NCBI RefSeq assembly: GCF_024166365.1
Contig: NC_064820.1
Span: 85,698,001 to 85,762,000 of the forward strand
From: Elephas maximus indicus
Taxonomy: Eukaryota > Chordata > Mammalia > Proboscidea > Elephantidae
Reading direction: 5' to 3'
DNA length: 64,000 bases
Position numbers and translations under genes: made by a program
Notes under the pieces: model-generated
Seen by the model: only the letters and a program-made list of their open reading frames with translations
What the model was told of the DNA's origin: nothing
Database searches by the model: none
In this document: positions 20,420 through 32,525 of the stretch, in pieces
How positions within the stretch are numbered: the stretch's first letter is position 1
Layout of the letters: each line of letters opens with the position of its first letter

Positions 20420-22272
20420 GTAAGTTGTTTTTTAAAACACCGCATCATCTTTTTCTTGTCCAGCCTTAGTTACTTTTCAGTATTTTGTTTTGTTTTTAGA
20501 CTTCATGAAAAGCTAATATGATTAACTATCCTTTGAAATGGTATCATTTAAAGTAAAAAACTAAAACCAAACACACTTGGTGGGAGCTAGACTTATGGGG
20601 GAGGGTATGGGATTCCCTGTTAGGATGTCAGCATTTATGCTCCATAGTGCTAGCCTGGTAACCCATCAAAAGTTTATTGGATGAATAAATTAGCAAATGA
20701 ACCATAATCATGTAATTATTGATATTTCCTAATGAAGACTCTAGCAAGAAAAAAATTTGAGATGTACAGAAGTTCCTCTATTTACCCTTAATTTATGAAT
20801 TTTCATAGCCAGGGACATAGGTAAGTCTCAGTGGCACCTTAACTCTGTCAGCCATCGACTGGATCTCTTTTATGTCAGTCTTCTTGCTATCCGCTAGTCT
20901 AAGTTTATTTGTACTTAGTTTTGAGGTATTTGCTACAGGATTATGTTGATTCAGGAGAAGGTTAGAAGTAAGTTTGAGCATTTAATGGGCAAACTGAGGA
21001 AGAGTATGGCTGATGACGTGTTTATTGGGAGTCATGGGTGATGGTCATGATTACAGAGGTCTCAGCCCTGGTTGGAGCTACACAACAGCAGAGAGAGTGA
21101 TGAGGAGGCAGCTCTGATGCCTGATAGGATGGCAAGTGAAGACTCGCCCAAATTTTTTTATTCAAGTTTGCTAAACCATGTGGTGGCCGGAAAGTGGTGT
21201 TCTCTAGGTCAGATGCATCATGCTGTTTTCTGCCTTATGAAATTAGACACCAAAACAGAGTCAGCATATTTCCTGAGGACAGGAACTAGCACTTGGTAGG
21301 CATCCTTTAAATGAATGGGTAAAAGAACATGTTGTTTCTCTTATCCTCTCTAGATTGAAAGGTAGGTTCAACCCTGACCACAGTAAAGGCTGATGTTTTA
21401 CTGTGCTATGGTGAGGGACGAATAGATTTTGGAGATGGGTGGGGCAGGGGAAGGAGAGTGCTGGAATGAGAAGTCATGGTTCCAGTGGGAATATCGAAGC
21501 CCTGGTGCTTTCTGAAAGAAAGTAGGGGGTCAGAGGTATTCTGACCGTGCATGCATCATTGACTAGCTAACCAGAGGAGGGGGTTCTCTTCTCACTTCTT
21601 CAAAGGTATTCTCTGTTTAAGTGGGTTCCTGATTTAGGTATGTTGTGGTTAGTTGCTGTCAAGTTGATTCCAACTCATGGTGACCCCGTGTGTTCAGATT
21701 AGAACTGCTCCATAATGTTTTCAAACCTGTCATCTTTCAGAGGCAGATTGCCAGGCCTGTCTTCCAAGGCACCTCTGAGTAGGTTTGAACCACCAGCCCC
21801 TTGGGTTGTTGTCGAGTGCTTAACTGATTGCGCCACCCAGGAAAGAAGTAATTTAGGGATATTCTGTAGTATCTCCTAATTGCCATTTGTTTGCATGCAC
21901 CCTGTAGGAAATTCTACTCTATTACAATCTCATGCTTTCTATATTAAGTAATCTTTGGGTAGAGAAAGTTCATCACTTTAAGGTTTTGTTAGATCTAAAT
22001 ACTTGGAAGACCCATCAAGTTTTTCTGAGAAGTTTGTGGATAAAGATTTTTTCCCTGAGGTAAGGCCATAGAAACTGCCTAAAATACAGTAAATCCTAAC
22101 CTTTCACACAGAGATTGTCTTTTAAACTTTTTACTGGTACACCACACATGCAGAGAAGTGCACAAATCCTAAGAATGTGCCTTGATGAATTTTCACAATG
22201 AAGCGAACAGACCCCACAGAGGGAATTGTGAAATAGAAATTTAGCGATAATTTCTTTTCAAAATTTTTTTAG
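20420..22272 (+). other. MSH3: MSH3 intron 4
   Basis: GT-AG, 1,853 bp. One AfroSINE at 21651-21842. The rest (20420-21650 and 21843-22270) shows no repeat I can name and no gene. Confidence 0.9.
21651..21842 (-). repeat. AfroSINE, long subtype
   Basis: agttgctgtcaagttgattc at the left, middle block gattgccaggcctgtcttcc, 5' end cgccacccagg at the right. Confidence 0.85.
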
Positions 22273-22917
<645 letters not shown>

Positions 22918-23863
22918 TAGAATTTTCCTCTTAAATGTCGCAAGGGATTTGCTTGAGGATAACAGTTGTTTTTTTTTTTTTTTAGATTTTTAACAGTTTT
23001 TTAAGTGGATATATTTTTGATCAGATGAGATGATGTCGTTACTTAAACCTTTGATTATGTGTACTATTGAAGGGGGAAGGGCTGATAATGGCTAGAAATA
23101 AGCATTTTTCAAATACTGTGGTAAAAGCAGAATTTATCATCCTTAAGAGTAAGGAAAGTTAGCTGAACACAGATAACCTGATAAAAGATGATGGCAGGTT
23201 AGCAACTGGTTTGAAATCACATCTCACCTAGGCCACTTGTAGGCAGTGGCTAGGTTCTTAAGACCTACAGACTTTTCAAGATCTAAGTAAATGGGATCTA
23301 AAAAGGAACTTACTAGCTTCAGATATGAAAAGAAAACTACAAAATCAAGGTGAACACTGTTAAAGGCTGTCTTCATTAAATTTTAATTACCTTCATGAAA
23401 ATTTACTTTTGAAAATGCGTTGTAAGTGAAGTTTTTCTCACTTTGCAAGAATCTTCTGTGTGCTGCACAATGATTACCCTCAAATTTATAGTCATTTATA
23501 AGTTACATTAGTTGAAGCAAAATAATTTCAAAAGCAAAGTCATAAAATACTGTTAAATTTTTTTAAACAAATAATTATATGTAAGATGATATAAGGGTAC
23601 ATTTTAAAATGCTTACTATGAAGTGGAGTCAGAATGTGGAGATAAGAAGATCTTAAGTGATATCACGTGAAAATAATATTTCTTTTCTGTTGTTTATTAC
23701 GTATCTGCTCATTTAGAGACCTGCTTAGCTTTCTACCCAAATTCTGAGAACTGTTTTATTCTGTTAATATCATAAATCCCTACTATAAATGCCTGTCATT
23801 TATACATGGCATTATACAACTAGACCAGTAAGAACTGTGTTGCTCTAAGCTGATAAGTCTATA

Positions 23864-24062
23864 AACCAAAACCAAACCCATTACCACTGAGTTGATTCTG
23901 ACTTGTAGTGACCCTATAAACAGAGTAGAACTGGTACATAATGTTTCCAAGGCTGTTAATCTTTAGGAAACCAGATTGCCACAGCTTTCTCCTCAGAGTA
24001 TCTGGTGGGTTTGAATCACCGATCTCTCAGTTAGTAGCTGAGCCCTTAACCACTGCGCCACC
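23864..24062 (-). repeat. AfroSINE, long subtype
   Basis: aaccaaaacc aaacccatta then gagttgattctgacttgtag at the left; cccttaaccactgcgccacc at the right. First of two head-to-tail copies. Confidence 0.85.
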
Positions 24063-24262
24063 AAAACCAAACCCGATTCTGACTCATAGTGACACTATAG
24101 GACAGAGTAGAACTGTCCCATAGGGTTTCCAAGGCTGTAAATCTTTACAGAAGCAGACTGCCCAATGAGTGGCTGGTGGGCTTGAACTGCCGACATTTTG
24201 GTTAGCAGCTAAGTGCTTTAACTGTTGTGCCACTAGGGCTCCTTACTGTGCCACCAGGGCTT
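24063..24262 (-). repeat. AfroSINE, long subtype
   Basis: Second adjacent copy. Its 3' end lacks the usual gttgctgtcgagt start (aaaaccaaacccgattctga), and the 5' end gtgccaccagggct is followed by a short partial repeat of itself. Confidence 0.85.
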
Positions 24263-24421
24263 GATAATTTTACTTTTTCTTTTGCTTAAGCCTGAGTCTT
24301 TCATTCAAAGCCTCCTAAAATAGGATCCCTTCCTGCTGCTTCTTTGCTGCTGTATCTCGTATCTGCTGAAAAATCAGAACTTTACCCAAACTGGCTATGC
24401 TCAAACTAACATTTGTCACTC

Positions 24422-24477
24422 CTGGGAATTTAATTAATTAACTTCTATATATACATATATATACATATACACATACA
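24422..24477. repeat. TA/CATA microsatellite
   Basis: ttaattaattaac then alternating atatacatatat directly before an AfroSINE. Confidence 0.7.
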
Positions 24478-24478
24478 A

Positions 24479-24684
24479 GGAGCCCTGATGGCACAGATGT
24501 TAAATGCTTGGCTGCTAACCAAAAGGTCAGTGGTTCAAACCCACCAGCTGCTCTGGGGGAGAAAGATGTGGCAGTCTGTCCCTGTAAAGACTATAGCCTT
24601 AGAATCCCTGTGGGGCAGCTCTACTCTGTCCTGTAGTGTCGCTATGAGTTGTAATCGACTCCACAGCAGTGAGTTTGGTTTTGG
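24479..24684 (+). repeat. AfroSINE, long subtype
   Basis: ggagccctgatggcacagat at the 5' end, gcagtctgtccctgtaaaga in the middle, core gagttgtaatcgactccaca. Confidence 0.87.
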
Positions 24685-24800
24685 GTATATATACATATAT
24701 GTGTGTGTGGGTGCATGCGTGCGTGTGTGCGTGCGTGCGTATGTATAAATTATATATATTTACGTATACATTTATGTAAAGAGATATGTATGTTATGTAG
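24685..24800. repeat. TA/TG compound microsatellite
   Basis: tatatacatatatgtgtgtg followed by gtgcgtgcgtgcgtatg, then more TA. It starts where the AfroSINE tail ends. Confidence 0.85.
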
Positions 24801-24811
24801 ATACAAATATG

Positions 24812-25174
24812 TATACACCCACTCCTCACTTAAGAACTACCTTGTTGTCTGACATTTTGCATTTATGACAATAGTGAAAAATCTACCATCAGACTGTCTT
24901 GTGCGTTAATGATTTACTTCTGGCAGTAACAAATGTTGAGATGAGAGTAACACTGGCTGTGATGGTAAAGGTTATGTGTCAGCTTGACTGGGTCATGATT
25001 CTCAGTGATTTGGCAGTTATGTGATGATGTAATTTGCCAGTTATGTAATGATGTAGTCATCCTCCATTTTGTGATCTGATGTGGTCATCCTTCATTTTCA
25101 CATAACCCAGATTATCGCTTATGACCTGGTCTTTGGGGCCTAACCATGTTGATAAGTGAGGAGTGAGTGTATAT
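24812..25174. mobile_element. DNA transposon with about 25-bp TIRs
   Basis: Left end tatacacccactcctcactt and right end (reverse complement) tatacactcactcctcactt match except for one base, and the match continues with one mismatch through about 25 bp. TA borders suggest Tc1/mariner-Tigger. The interior (ttatgtgtcagcttgactgg, then repeated gatgtagtcatcc blocks) looks like another repeat or an internally reorganised one. Confidence 0.7.
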
Positions 25175-25254
25175 ATCTGTTTTCTTTTTCATTTCTCATG
25201 TTTTTTTTTTTTAAAAAAAAAACTTCTGCTGTTTCCTGGAGCTATTAGGCACTT

Positions 25255-25405
25255 TAATAAAACACTAAGCCAGCAAATGCGTGGATAACAAAGCATGGCA
25301 ATTTTACAAATTATCACCAGGAGTTTGAAATTAAATATGAATGATTATGGGGTTATTACATGTAGATTTGGAGGAAGCAATAGTTAAGGGGAAATAGCTG
25401 GCAGC
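25255..25405. repeat. Intronic segment duplicated downstream of exon 7
   Basis: aataaaacactaagccagca, aaattaaatatgaatgatta and ttaaggggaaat recur in order at about 27000-27150. Roughly 75-80 percent similar by eye. Not a family I can name. Confidence 0.65.
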
Positions 25406-25751
25406 TCTTAGTTATTAGGTGTTTTGACTTATGGAATTAAAATATCATGGGATTACTAAGGATTTACATTAAGTCTTAACATCACTCAAGAAGAGTGTTA
25501 ATATTTGGGTGTCCACAGTGTCTGATGTATTCTGCCAGGTGCTTTGAAAGTGGAGAGTAACAGCCATCTGTCCTCATCAGCCTTATAACTTAAGGTAGAT
25601 AAGGCATGAAGCTATGATCAGAATAAATGAATACTATATGGAAGGTCTAACATATACTCTAAGTACCTGGCAAAATGAACCACTATTTTAAAGGAGAAAA
25701 CAGTTAATATTAATGTAAATGTAGCGTATATTTTTCTTTAATAGTTATTAC

Positions 25752-25897
25752 ATGTGAATCCCCTAATCAAGCTGGATGATGCTGTAAATGTCGATGAGAT
25801 AATAACCGATACTTATACCAACTATCTGCTGTGTATCTGTGAAAATAGAGACACTGTTAAGGACAAAAAAAAGGGGACCATTTCTATTGGCATCGTG
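25752..25897 (+). CDS. MSH3: MSH3 exon 7
   Basis: 146 nt. Preceded by the AC end of the U12-type intron; donor gtaagt. Two bases complete Asp, then 48 codons: [48 protein letters not shown]. Connector domain (MutS domain II) begins here. At 25865-25872 lies an uninterrupted A8 run encoding Lys codons. The human exon has the same A8 tract, a known frameshift hot spot in mismatch-repair-deficient tumours. Phase 1 in, phase 0 out. Confidence 0.96.
25865..25872 (+). repeat. Coding A8 mononucleotide run
   Basis: Eight consecutive adenines in MSH3 exon 7, in frame with Lys codons (KDKKKG). Confidence 0.97.
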
Positions 25898-26078
25898 GTA
25901 AGTACTTTGTAGGTAAAGAAGAAATGAGATTGTCATGGTGTCTCTAGATATGAGATATTATTTATAGTTTATGATGAGGATATATGATGAAGTGTCCCCT
26001 CAAGTAATGGTACTATAAAAACATTTTCCTCATACTACTATACGTTAAATCATTGGCTAAAATTTTCTCATATGGCCG

Positions 26079-26880
26079 TTGTTGTTAAGTGCTCTCAAGT
26101 CAGTTCCAACTTACAGTGACCCTATGTACAACAGAACAAAATGCTGCCCAGTCCTGCGCCATCCTCACAATCATTGCTATGTTTGAGCCCATTGTTGTGA
26201 GTCCACTGTGTCAGTCCTTTTCGTTGAGTGCCTTCTTCTTTTTCTGCTGATCCTCTGCTTTACCAAGGTCGATGTCCTTTTCCAAGGATTGGTTCCTCCT
26301 GATAGCAAGTTCAAAGTATGCGAGATGAAGTCTCGCCATCCTTATTTCTAAGGAGCCTCCTGGTTGTACTGCTTCCAAGACAGATTTGTTCGTTCTTCTG
26401 GCAGTCTGTGATATATCCAATATTCTTTGCCAACTATACCATAATTCAAAGGCATCAGTAATTCTTTGGTCTTCCTCGTTCATTGTCCAGCTTTTGAATG
26501 CATATGAGGTGATTGAAAATACCATGGCTTGGGTCAGGCACCCCTTGGTTCTCAAAGTGACATCTTTGCTTTTTAACACTTTAAAGAGGCTTTTTACAGC
26601 AGATTTACCCAATGCAATACGTCATTTGACTTCTTAACTACTGCTTCCGTGGGCATCGATTGTGGATCCAAGTAAAATGAAATCCTTGACAATTTCAGTG
26701 TTTTCTCCATGTATCATGATGTTCCTTATCGGTCCAGTTGTGAGGATTTTTGTTTTCTCTATGTTGAGGTATAATCCACACCGAAGACTGTAGTTTTTGA
26801 CCTTCATCATTAAGTGCTTCAAATCCTCTTGACTTGCAGCAAACAAGGTTGCTGCATATCACAGGTTGTTAATGAGTCAT
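26079..26880 (-). mobile_element. RTE LINE, copy 3, 5'-truncated
   Basis: 3' end ccgttgttgttaagtgctct at the left. Minus-strand frames show SITSYAFKSWTMNEEDQR and FILLGSTIDAHGSSS from the C-terminal part of the RTE polyprotein. Left flank tcatatgg and right flank tcatattg may be the target duplication. Confidence 0.87.
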
Positions 26881-26999
26881 ATTGCTACTTGTCGGTATAT
26901 GCTATGGAGAGATCCAGATAGTTTCAGATCTTTCCGTAGTTTTAGGGTTGAAGGCAGCTACAGTGACAGACATGCATGTGGACAGTATACAGGTAGCAG

Positions 27000-27160
27000 A
27001 ATAAAACACTAAGCCAACACATGCATGAGGAGCAAAGGGTTTTACAGACTTCCTCCAGGGGTGGGAAATTAAACATGAATGATTGTAGGATTATTGTATC
27101 TAGATTTGAAAAAATCTAGATTTGAAGGCAGGGATAATTAAGAGGAAATGATGAGGGGCC
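27000..27160. repeat. Second copy of the exon 7-flanking duplicated segment
   Basis: Partner of 25255-25405. It also contains a short tandem duplication, aaatctagatttga, at about 27110-27127. Confidence 0.65.
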
Positions 27161-27899
27161 AATACAAAACTTCATACTAAATTAGTATTAGGAATTTTTA
27201 CAAGCAGTCTTCCAGGTAAATATAATTTGTGAATCATAGTGATTTTGCTGCATTCTGGCAATATATGTGTAATTTGCTCATTTACCGATCCACCTGGGTG
27301 CCTCTCAAAATCATACCCTTTGTTGCCCTTTAGAGCTGCTGGATTCCCTTGTTTTATAAGTTATGCAAAAGTAGGACTGCTTGCCTAAGTAGTAACCTAA
27401 TTCTAGCTATTGTTGCAGATTTTTAACTTTTGCAATCAGCAACAATAGCAACACAAATTTTTACAACCTCAGTGTCTCCAATGTACCTTTTAATACCTTA
27501 TTCTGGCCGTGTGATCTCTGTGTTAACTTGTCATTTACTTAACCAACAAGTCCTTCCCTTTGTGAGTTAGCATTACTGTTGGTATTGGACAGCTTTAAAT
27601 GATTTTTTATCCTTGAGAAGCAACTTTTTGTCTAGCCACAGGTAGTTGGCCCTATCTACAAATAGTAAGGTTATTTGCTTTTAAGCTTTAATATATATAA
27701 TGTGCTATTTTAGATTTACCCAAAACTTCTTCTAAAGAGCATGATTGATAGTGTATACCTCCTGTTTACTGCTTTTGCAAATACTCTCTGGTCCACTGCC
27801 CAGGTTAACCAAAGTTAATGTGAACTTGGGCAGGAAAAAATGAGAAGTGATAGTTTGCCTCTGCAGTGTTTTTTAGGGTCCTATTCTTTTTTTTTTAAA

Positions 27900-29290
27900 T
27901 AATATTTTATTGTGTTTTAGGTGAAGGTTTACACAGCAGTTTAGGTTCTTATTCAATAATTTCTACATGAGTTGTTTAGTGATATTGGCTACATTCTTCA
28001 CAGTGCATAAACATTCTCACTGTTTTCTTTCTGGCTGTTCCATTTCCATTAATCTCGTTTCCCTGTCCTCTTACACTCTCATTTTTTTTTTTAACGCAGG
28101 GCTTTGAACTGGTTCTTCCTGGTTCAACCATGGCCAAGGAAGCGAAACTGGAACAGAACCAAATTTTTAAAATTTGAGTGAACTGGAATGATGACTGGTA
28201 TGGGAAAAATTATAGGTTGAATCCCTGCTGGAAACCTAATTTGCCCTCTTAAAAAACAAGGGCAGCGTTCACATTGCATAGCAACCAAATCTCAAGCCTG
28301 TTGGATTTTGAGCAGAGTTGGAAACAGTGGTGTCCCGCTCAAAGGTGGGGGCCGACCACACTGCTTTGAATGTGTGTCGTGCTCCACAGTCCTGCCAATA
28401 ATCCAGTCTCACCCAACAGGTTCCTCAAAGGGCTCACTACACATCTTCTGAGTCTCCCATTCTAGGGCTTCAGCCTGTAATTTTTTTATATTCTGGTTAT
28501 CGTTCTGGATCACCCACATTGTTAAGTCATAAAAATTTGGGCCTGTTGTTTTTGCTTTGTTGCCTATGACTAGACTGGTTGGAATTGGTTAGAAGCCCTG
28601 TTTTAAAGTAATTGTTGATCATTTGGTCTCATACAGGTGATTTTTTAAAGGAGCACAGTACTTACGAATGATTTTCGTTATTTTTGAGCCAATTTGTTAT
28701 TTAGCTACAAGATGATCTAAGGGGTTACTTTCTGTTCAAGGTTTGAAGAGTATTTCAGGGCAATAGTCTTGGAGAGTTCACCACCCTCGAATTTGAGGTT
28801 CTGTTCCTCCTTTTTCTCCCATCCTTTCAGAGTCCATCTGTTGTGGCCCTGATTAGAATGGTTGGTAGTGGTAGCCAAACACCATCTAGTTCTTCTAGTC
28901 TCAGGATAGATGAAGCTATGGCTTGGGTCGTATTACTGACCTCACTGACCACTTTTGGGCTGATGATGCACAGAGCTCTAGGTTTAGGCTAGACCTATCT
29001 CCTGACTTCTAGGCTCTCTATTGGATAAGGGACTTCAGAATTTTCCTGGCTCCTCAAAGTCAATATGGCTGAAATGGATCTCTTCATCCTTTACTCTCAA
29101 TATTGTTCTCCTTGGGTTTTCCTCTGCTTTGGTGAGTGTCACACATTCTCCAGTCACTACCTGGAAGTCATCTTTTGGGTACTGGTAGTTAGTCTGAACT
29201 CACAGGTCTTACTGGTGTAGTACCACTGTAATCAGGCCCTCTGCTTTCAGTTGGGCAATGCACATTTTGTGCGGACTGGCTTCAGGTTTT
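27900..29290 (-). mobile_element. Afrotherian L1 3' end
   Basis: atattttattgtgttttagg, gaaggtttacacagcagttt and caataatttctacatgagtt at the left, then after the inserted element gatcatttggtctcatacag, tagccaaacaccatctagtt and ttcatcctttactctcaata. Matches my memory of an elephant L1 3' UTR, reverse orientation. Confidence 0.65.
28097..28600. mobile_element. hAT-like non-autonomous DNA transposon
   Basis: 504 bp. Left end cagggctttgaactggttc; right end, reverse complement, cagggcttctaaccaattc. Flanked by 8-bp direct repeats ttttaacg (28089-28096) and ttttaaag (28601-28608), 7 of 8 identical, the length typical of hAT insertions. It splits the L1 3' end. Family not recognised. Confidence 0.75.
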
Positions 29291-29653
29291 TCAATGTTAT
29301 ATATCACACAGAACGATAGATGTTGTAGGTATTACACTATAGACCATTTCTCTGTTTAAAGGAAAGGGGAATTTTTCTGATAAATGTATTATTTGAACTT
29401 TTGTAAATGCATGGTTTGTATTTGGGAGATAAACATGTATGTATATTTATGTACTTATAGTCCAGCTATCTGTGCCTTAGAGAAGGCCTCTGGTCTAGGA
29501 TTAAAGAAGTTCCTTGAGCTAAAAATGAGGGACTTAAAAAACTTATAAAATATTCGAATAGAAAAATGCATAAAACAAAAATTTACTGTGTAATAAAACT
29601 GTGACTTGTGAGGCAGCCACCCAGGTAAGGAAGTATATTGCCTCCAACTCACA

Positions 29654-29857
29654 AAAGGAACCCTGGTGACTCAATGGTTAAGTGCTCAGCTGAACCGAAA
29701 GATTGGTGGTTCAAACCTACCCAGTTGCTCTGAGGGGAAAAGACTTGGTGGTCTCCTCCTGCGAAGATTACAGCCTAGAAAACCGTTCAGAGCAGGTCTG
29801 CTTTGTCACATGGGACCACTGTGAGTTGAAATTGACTTGGTGGCACCCAGCAGCAAC
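29654..29857 (+). repeat. AfroSINE with RTE-like tail
   Basis: ggaaccctggtgactcaatg at the 5' end. Ends tggcacccagcagcaac, the RTE-type tail, not the gggtttggtttt tail. Target duplication aactcaca at 29646-29653 and 29858-29865. Confidence 0.88.
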
Positions 29858-29929
29858 AACTCACAGGGCTTCTGTGAGGTAACCATAATCTAGACTTTCA
29901 CGATAATAACTTCCTTGCCTTTAATTCTA

Positions 29930-30369
29930 GTTTTACCACCTTAGACTTTATATGTGTACGTAAACATGTTGTATGTGCTTTGGGGCTTGCTTTCATTTAC
30001 CGTTGTATATGTGAGGTTTATCTACATGTGCTGCGGCAGTTCTTTCACTGCCATTGGTATGTGTACTATCCCATTTTATGATCTGTAGTTTATTCCTTTT
30101 TTTGTTGATGGACATGTGAGTTCCTTCAGTTTTTGGCTGTACAAAGAATGTTGCTATAAACGTTTTTGTATATGCCTTCTGGCATACATGTGTCTGAGTT
30201 TCTCAAGAATATGTCCCATTGGAGGAATTGTTGAGTTACAGAGTAGGGGTATTTTCAGCTTTCTTAAGTAATGCCAGGCTGTTTTCCAAAGTGATTGTGT
30301 CAGTTTACTTTCCACTTGCAGTGTGTGAGTGTAGGGATTGATTGTTTTTCTGCCTCATAGCTAATGCAG
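29930..30369 (-). mobile_element. L1 3' end (L1M type)
   Basis: ttgatggacatgtgagttcc, gaatgttgctataaacg and ccattggaggaattgttgag are standard reverse L1 3' sequence. Confidence 0.7.
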
Positions 30370-30379
30370 TCTGTAACTA

Positions 30380-30542
30380 CCCATTGATACCCATTACTAT
30401 CGAGTCGATTCTGAACCGTAGTGACCCTGTACGACAGACTAGAACTGTCCCAGAGGAATTCCAAGGAGCAGCTGGTGGATTTGAACTGCCAACCTTTTGG
30501 TTAGCAGCGAAGCTCCTAACCAGTGTGCCACCAGGGCTCCAA
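30380..30542 (-). repeat. AfroSINE with 10-bp target duplication
   Basis: cgagtcgattctgaaccgta at the left, gtgccaccagggctcc at the right. Perfect repeat tctgtaacta at 30370-30379 and 30543-30552. Confidence 0.93.
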
Positions 30543-30589
30543 TCTGTAACTAGCCCCATGCATTTCATAAGTATCAGTAGTAGATGAGA

Positions 30590-30690
30590 GTGTGGCCTGT
30601 GATTCAGACGACATGAGTTTGAACCCTGGGTTCTGGCACTTCATAGCTGTGGGACCTTGGGTAGGTTACTTCACAACTTTCTCATCTCTT
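30590..30690 (+). repeat. MIR fragment
   Basis: gacatgagtttgaaccctgg, then cttcatagctgtgggacctt and gggtaggttacttc, the MIR core. Confidence 0.7.
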
Positions 30691-30914
30691 CCAAACCGTG
30701 ATCTTCCAGTTTTTCTTTGTTGTTATTGGCTTGGGTGATAAGAAGTAGGTTTACGTCATTGTAGTTATTTCACTGGATAGATGATCTCCTTGAGGTCTGT
30801 TCAGAGTTTGTTATTTTTTTTTCCCAAAAAAATAATATTTTTTATACATTAGTTTTATATGAGGAAGTAGTAATTTACTACTACTTTGATGGTGAGTTTA
30901 TTAGGAGCCTGTTT

Positions 30915-31290
30915 CATTACTTTTAATTTTGATAGCTGCTATTCATGCAGTGCTTTATAATTTACAAGGAGTGCTGGTGGTGCAGTGGTTAAGAGCTCGG
31001 CTGCTAACCAAAAGGTCAGCAGTTCAAATCTACCAGCTGCTCCTTGGAAACCCTATGGGGCAGTTCTGCTCTGTCTCTACTGTGTCCTATAGAGTCGCTA
31101 TGAGTCAGAATCAACTCATTGGCAAAAGATTTGTTTTTTTGGCTTTATGGTTTACAAGGCATTTACATGTTTGTTTTCTGATTTGTTCCTTACAAAAATT
31201 GAGTGAAGGAAGTAGGCTGGTTTATTCCCATTTACAGAGGAGGAAACTGAGGCTCAGGAGGCTTTGTTGACATCACAGCCACTCAACTAG
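30915..31290 (-). repeat. MIR split by an AfroSINE
   Basis: cccatttacagaggaggaaactgagg and catcacagccactcaac are MIR 3' features (reverse). Left part ttcatgcagtgctttataat continues across the SINE. Confidence 0.6.
30970..31141 (+). repeat. AfroSINE with 18-bp target duplication
   Basis: gtggtgcagtggttaagagc at the 5' side. Flanks gctttataatttacaagg (30952-30969) and gctttatggtttacaagg (31142-31159) differ at two positions. Confidence 0.93.
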
Positions 31291-31515
31291 ATGTGTTAGA
31301 TCCAGACCTTGTACTCAGGCTGTCTCTCCAAAATCCCATCAAGCATAGGTTAGATATTGGTGACTCTGACTTCTTCTTTTGGACACTTTAGAAATGGAGT
31401 AGATGCTAATGAGTGTATCATCTTTACTACTTCCAGATTTATTTGTATTGGGTCATAGATATAATTAGGAAAAAGTATGTATTTTCTGTGACATTCTGTT
31501 TTTGTTTGTTGCTAG

Positions 31516-31682
31516 GGAGTACAGCCTGCTACAGGTGAAGTTGTGTTTGATAGTTTCCAGGACTCTGCTTCTCGTTCAGAACTAGAAACTCGGATACTGT
31601 GCCTGCAGCCAGTGGAGCTGCTGCTGCCATCAGGTTTGTCAGAGCAAACGGCGACGCTCATCCGCAGAGTGACCGCTGCTAG
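31516..31682 (+). CDS. MSH3: MSH3 exon 8
   Basis: 167 nt from acceptor ttgctag to donor gtaagt. 55 codons: [55 protein letters not shown], plus AG of a split codon. Continues the connector domain ([18 protein letters not shown] is a typical MutS strand pattern). Same length as the human exon, so all eight exons keep human phases. Non-identical residues lie at the C-terminal end. The next exon (starting with the rest of the split codon and reading VQDDRI... in human) is not in this window. Confidence 0.96.
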
Positions 31683-32027
31683 GTAAGTTGGCACGTGCTG
31701 GAAACTCACGCTTGATTCTAAAACTTAGACTCCATTCCAAAGCTGATTGATATTTATGAAAGTTACTGAAAATATTTACTCATAAAATTATATTTCAGCA
31801 ATAGTAGAGGACATTTTTAAAAAGAAAAATGAAATTATCCATGATATCACTTCAGAGGTGACCTCTTTAAAGGGGTTCATGATATTATTATCAATGATAT
31901 TAATTGTTCATTAATCTTCAGTATCTGGAGGCAATTTAGAGTTCATTTCTTAGAAAGTTTATTTAATTTTGAAAATGCTTTATCTGTGCTGCAAGTTTGA
32001 ATTCACGTCCAGTAGCTTTATCTACTA

Positions 32028-32225
32028 AGGCACCGTGGTGGTGCTGTGGTTAAACACTCAGCTGCTAACCGAAAGGTCGGCAGTTTGAACCCACCGAGCT
32101 GCCCTGTGGGAGAAAGCTGTGGTAGTATGCTTCCGTAAAAGTTACAGCCTTTGAATCCCTGTGGGGCAGTTCTACTCTGTCCTGTAGGGTCACTATGAGT
32201 CGGAATCGACTCTACGGCAACAGGT
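32028..32225 (+). repeat. AfroSINE, long subtype
   Basis: aggcaccgtggtggtgctgt at the 5' side, core gagtcggaatcgactctacg. Flanks tagctttatctacta (32013-32027) and tagctttatttagta (32226-32240) are a target duplication with two changes. Confidence 0.92.
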
Positions 32226-32274
32226 TAGCTTTATTTAGTAGATCTAAGACCACACTTCTTATTTATGAGTCAGT

Positions 32275-32525
32275 GTCTCAGGCATGGTGGCATACAAAGG
32301 AAGAAGACGTGGTTGTGTTACATGTCTGTCAGAGTTTATAATCTAGTAGGGGAGGCAGATGTGTGCATACCTAGCTGGATTCGTAAGGCATGTTGTATTA
32401 AGTTCCAAGTATAAAGGTGCCTGCTTGGGAAGATTCTTTCCTGCCACTTGGACAAGTATGGTGGGAGAAGAGACTGGAAAGGCAGGCTGGGGCTAGAGTG
32501 AAGAGGACTTTATATACAGGTCACG
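32275..32525 (+). mobile_element. L2-like remnant
   Basis: gagtttataatctagtaggg and gagactggaaaggcaggctgg resemble L2 3' sequence. Diverged. Confidence 0.4.

Larger units (their letters stand above)
25898..31515 (+). other. MSH3: MSH3 intron 7
   Basis: GT-AG, 5,618 bp. RTE copy 3, an afrotherian L1 3' end with a hAT-like element inside it, another L1 3' end, AfroSINEs and MIR. In 27160-27890 and 29300-29640 I see nothing I can name. Confidence 0.9.

Noticed and set aside
24685..24800. Possible CRISPR or satellite array
   Set aside because: It is a TA/TG microsatellite with no unique spacers.
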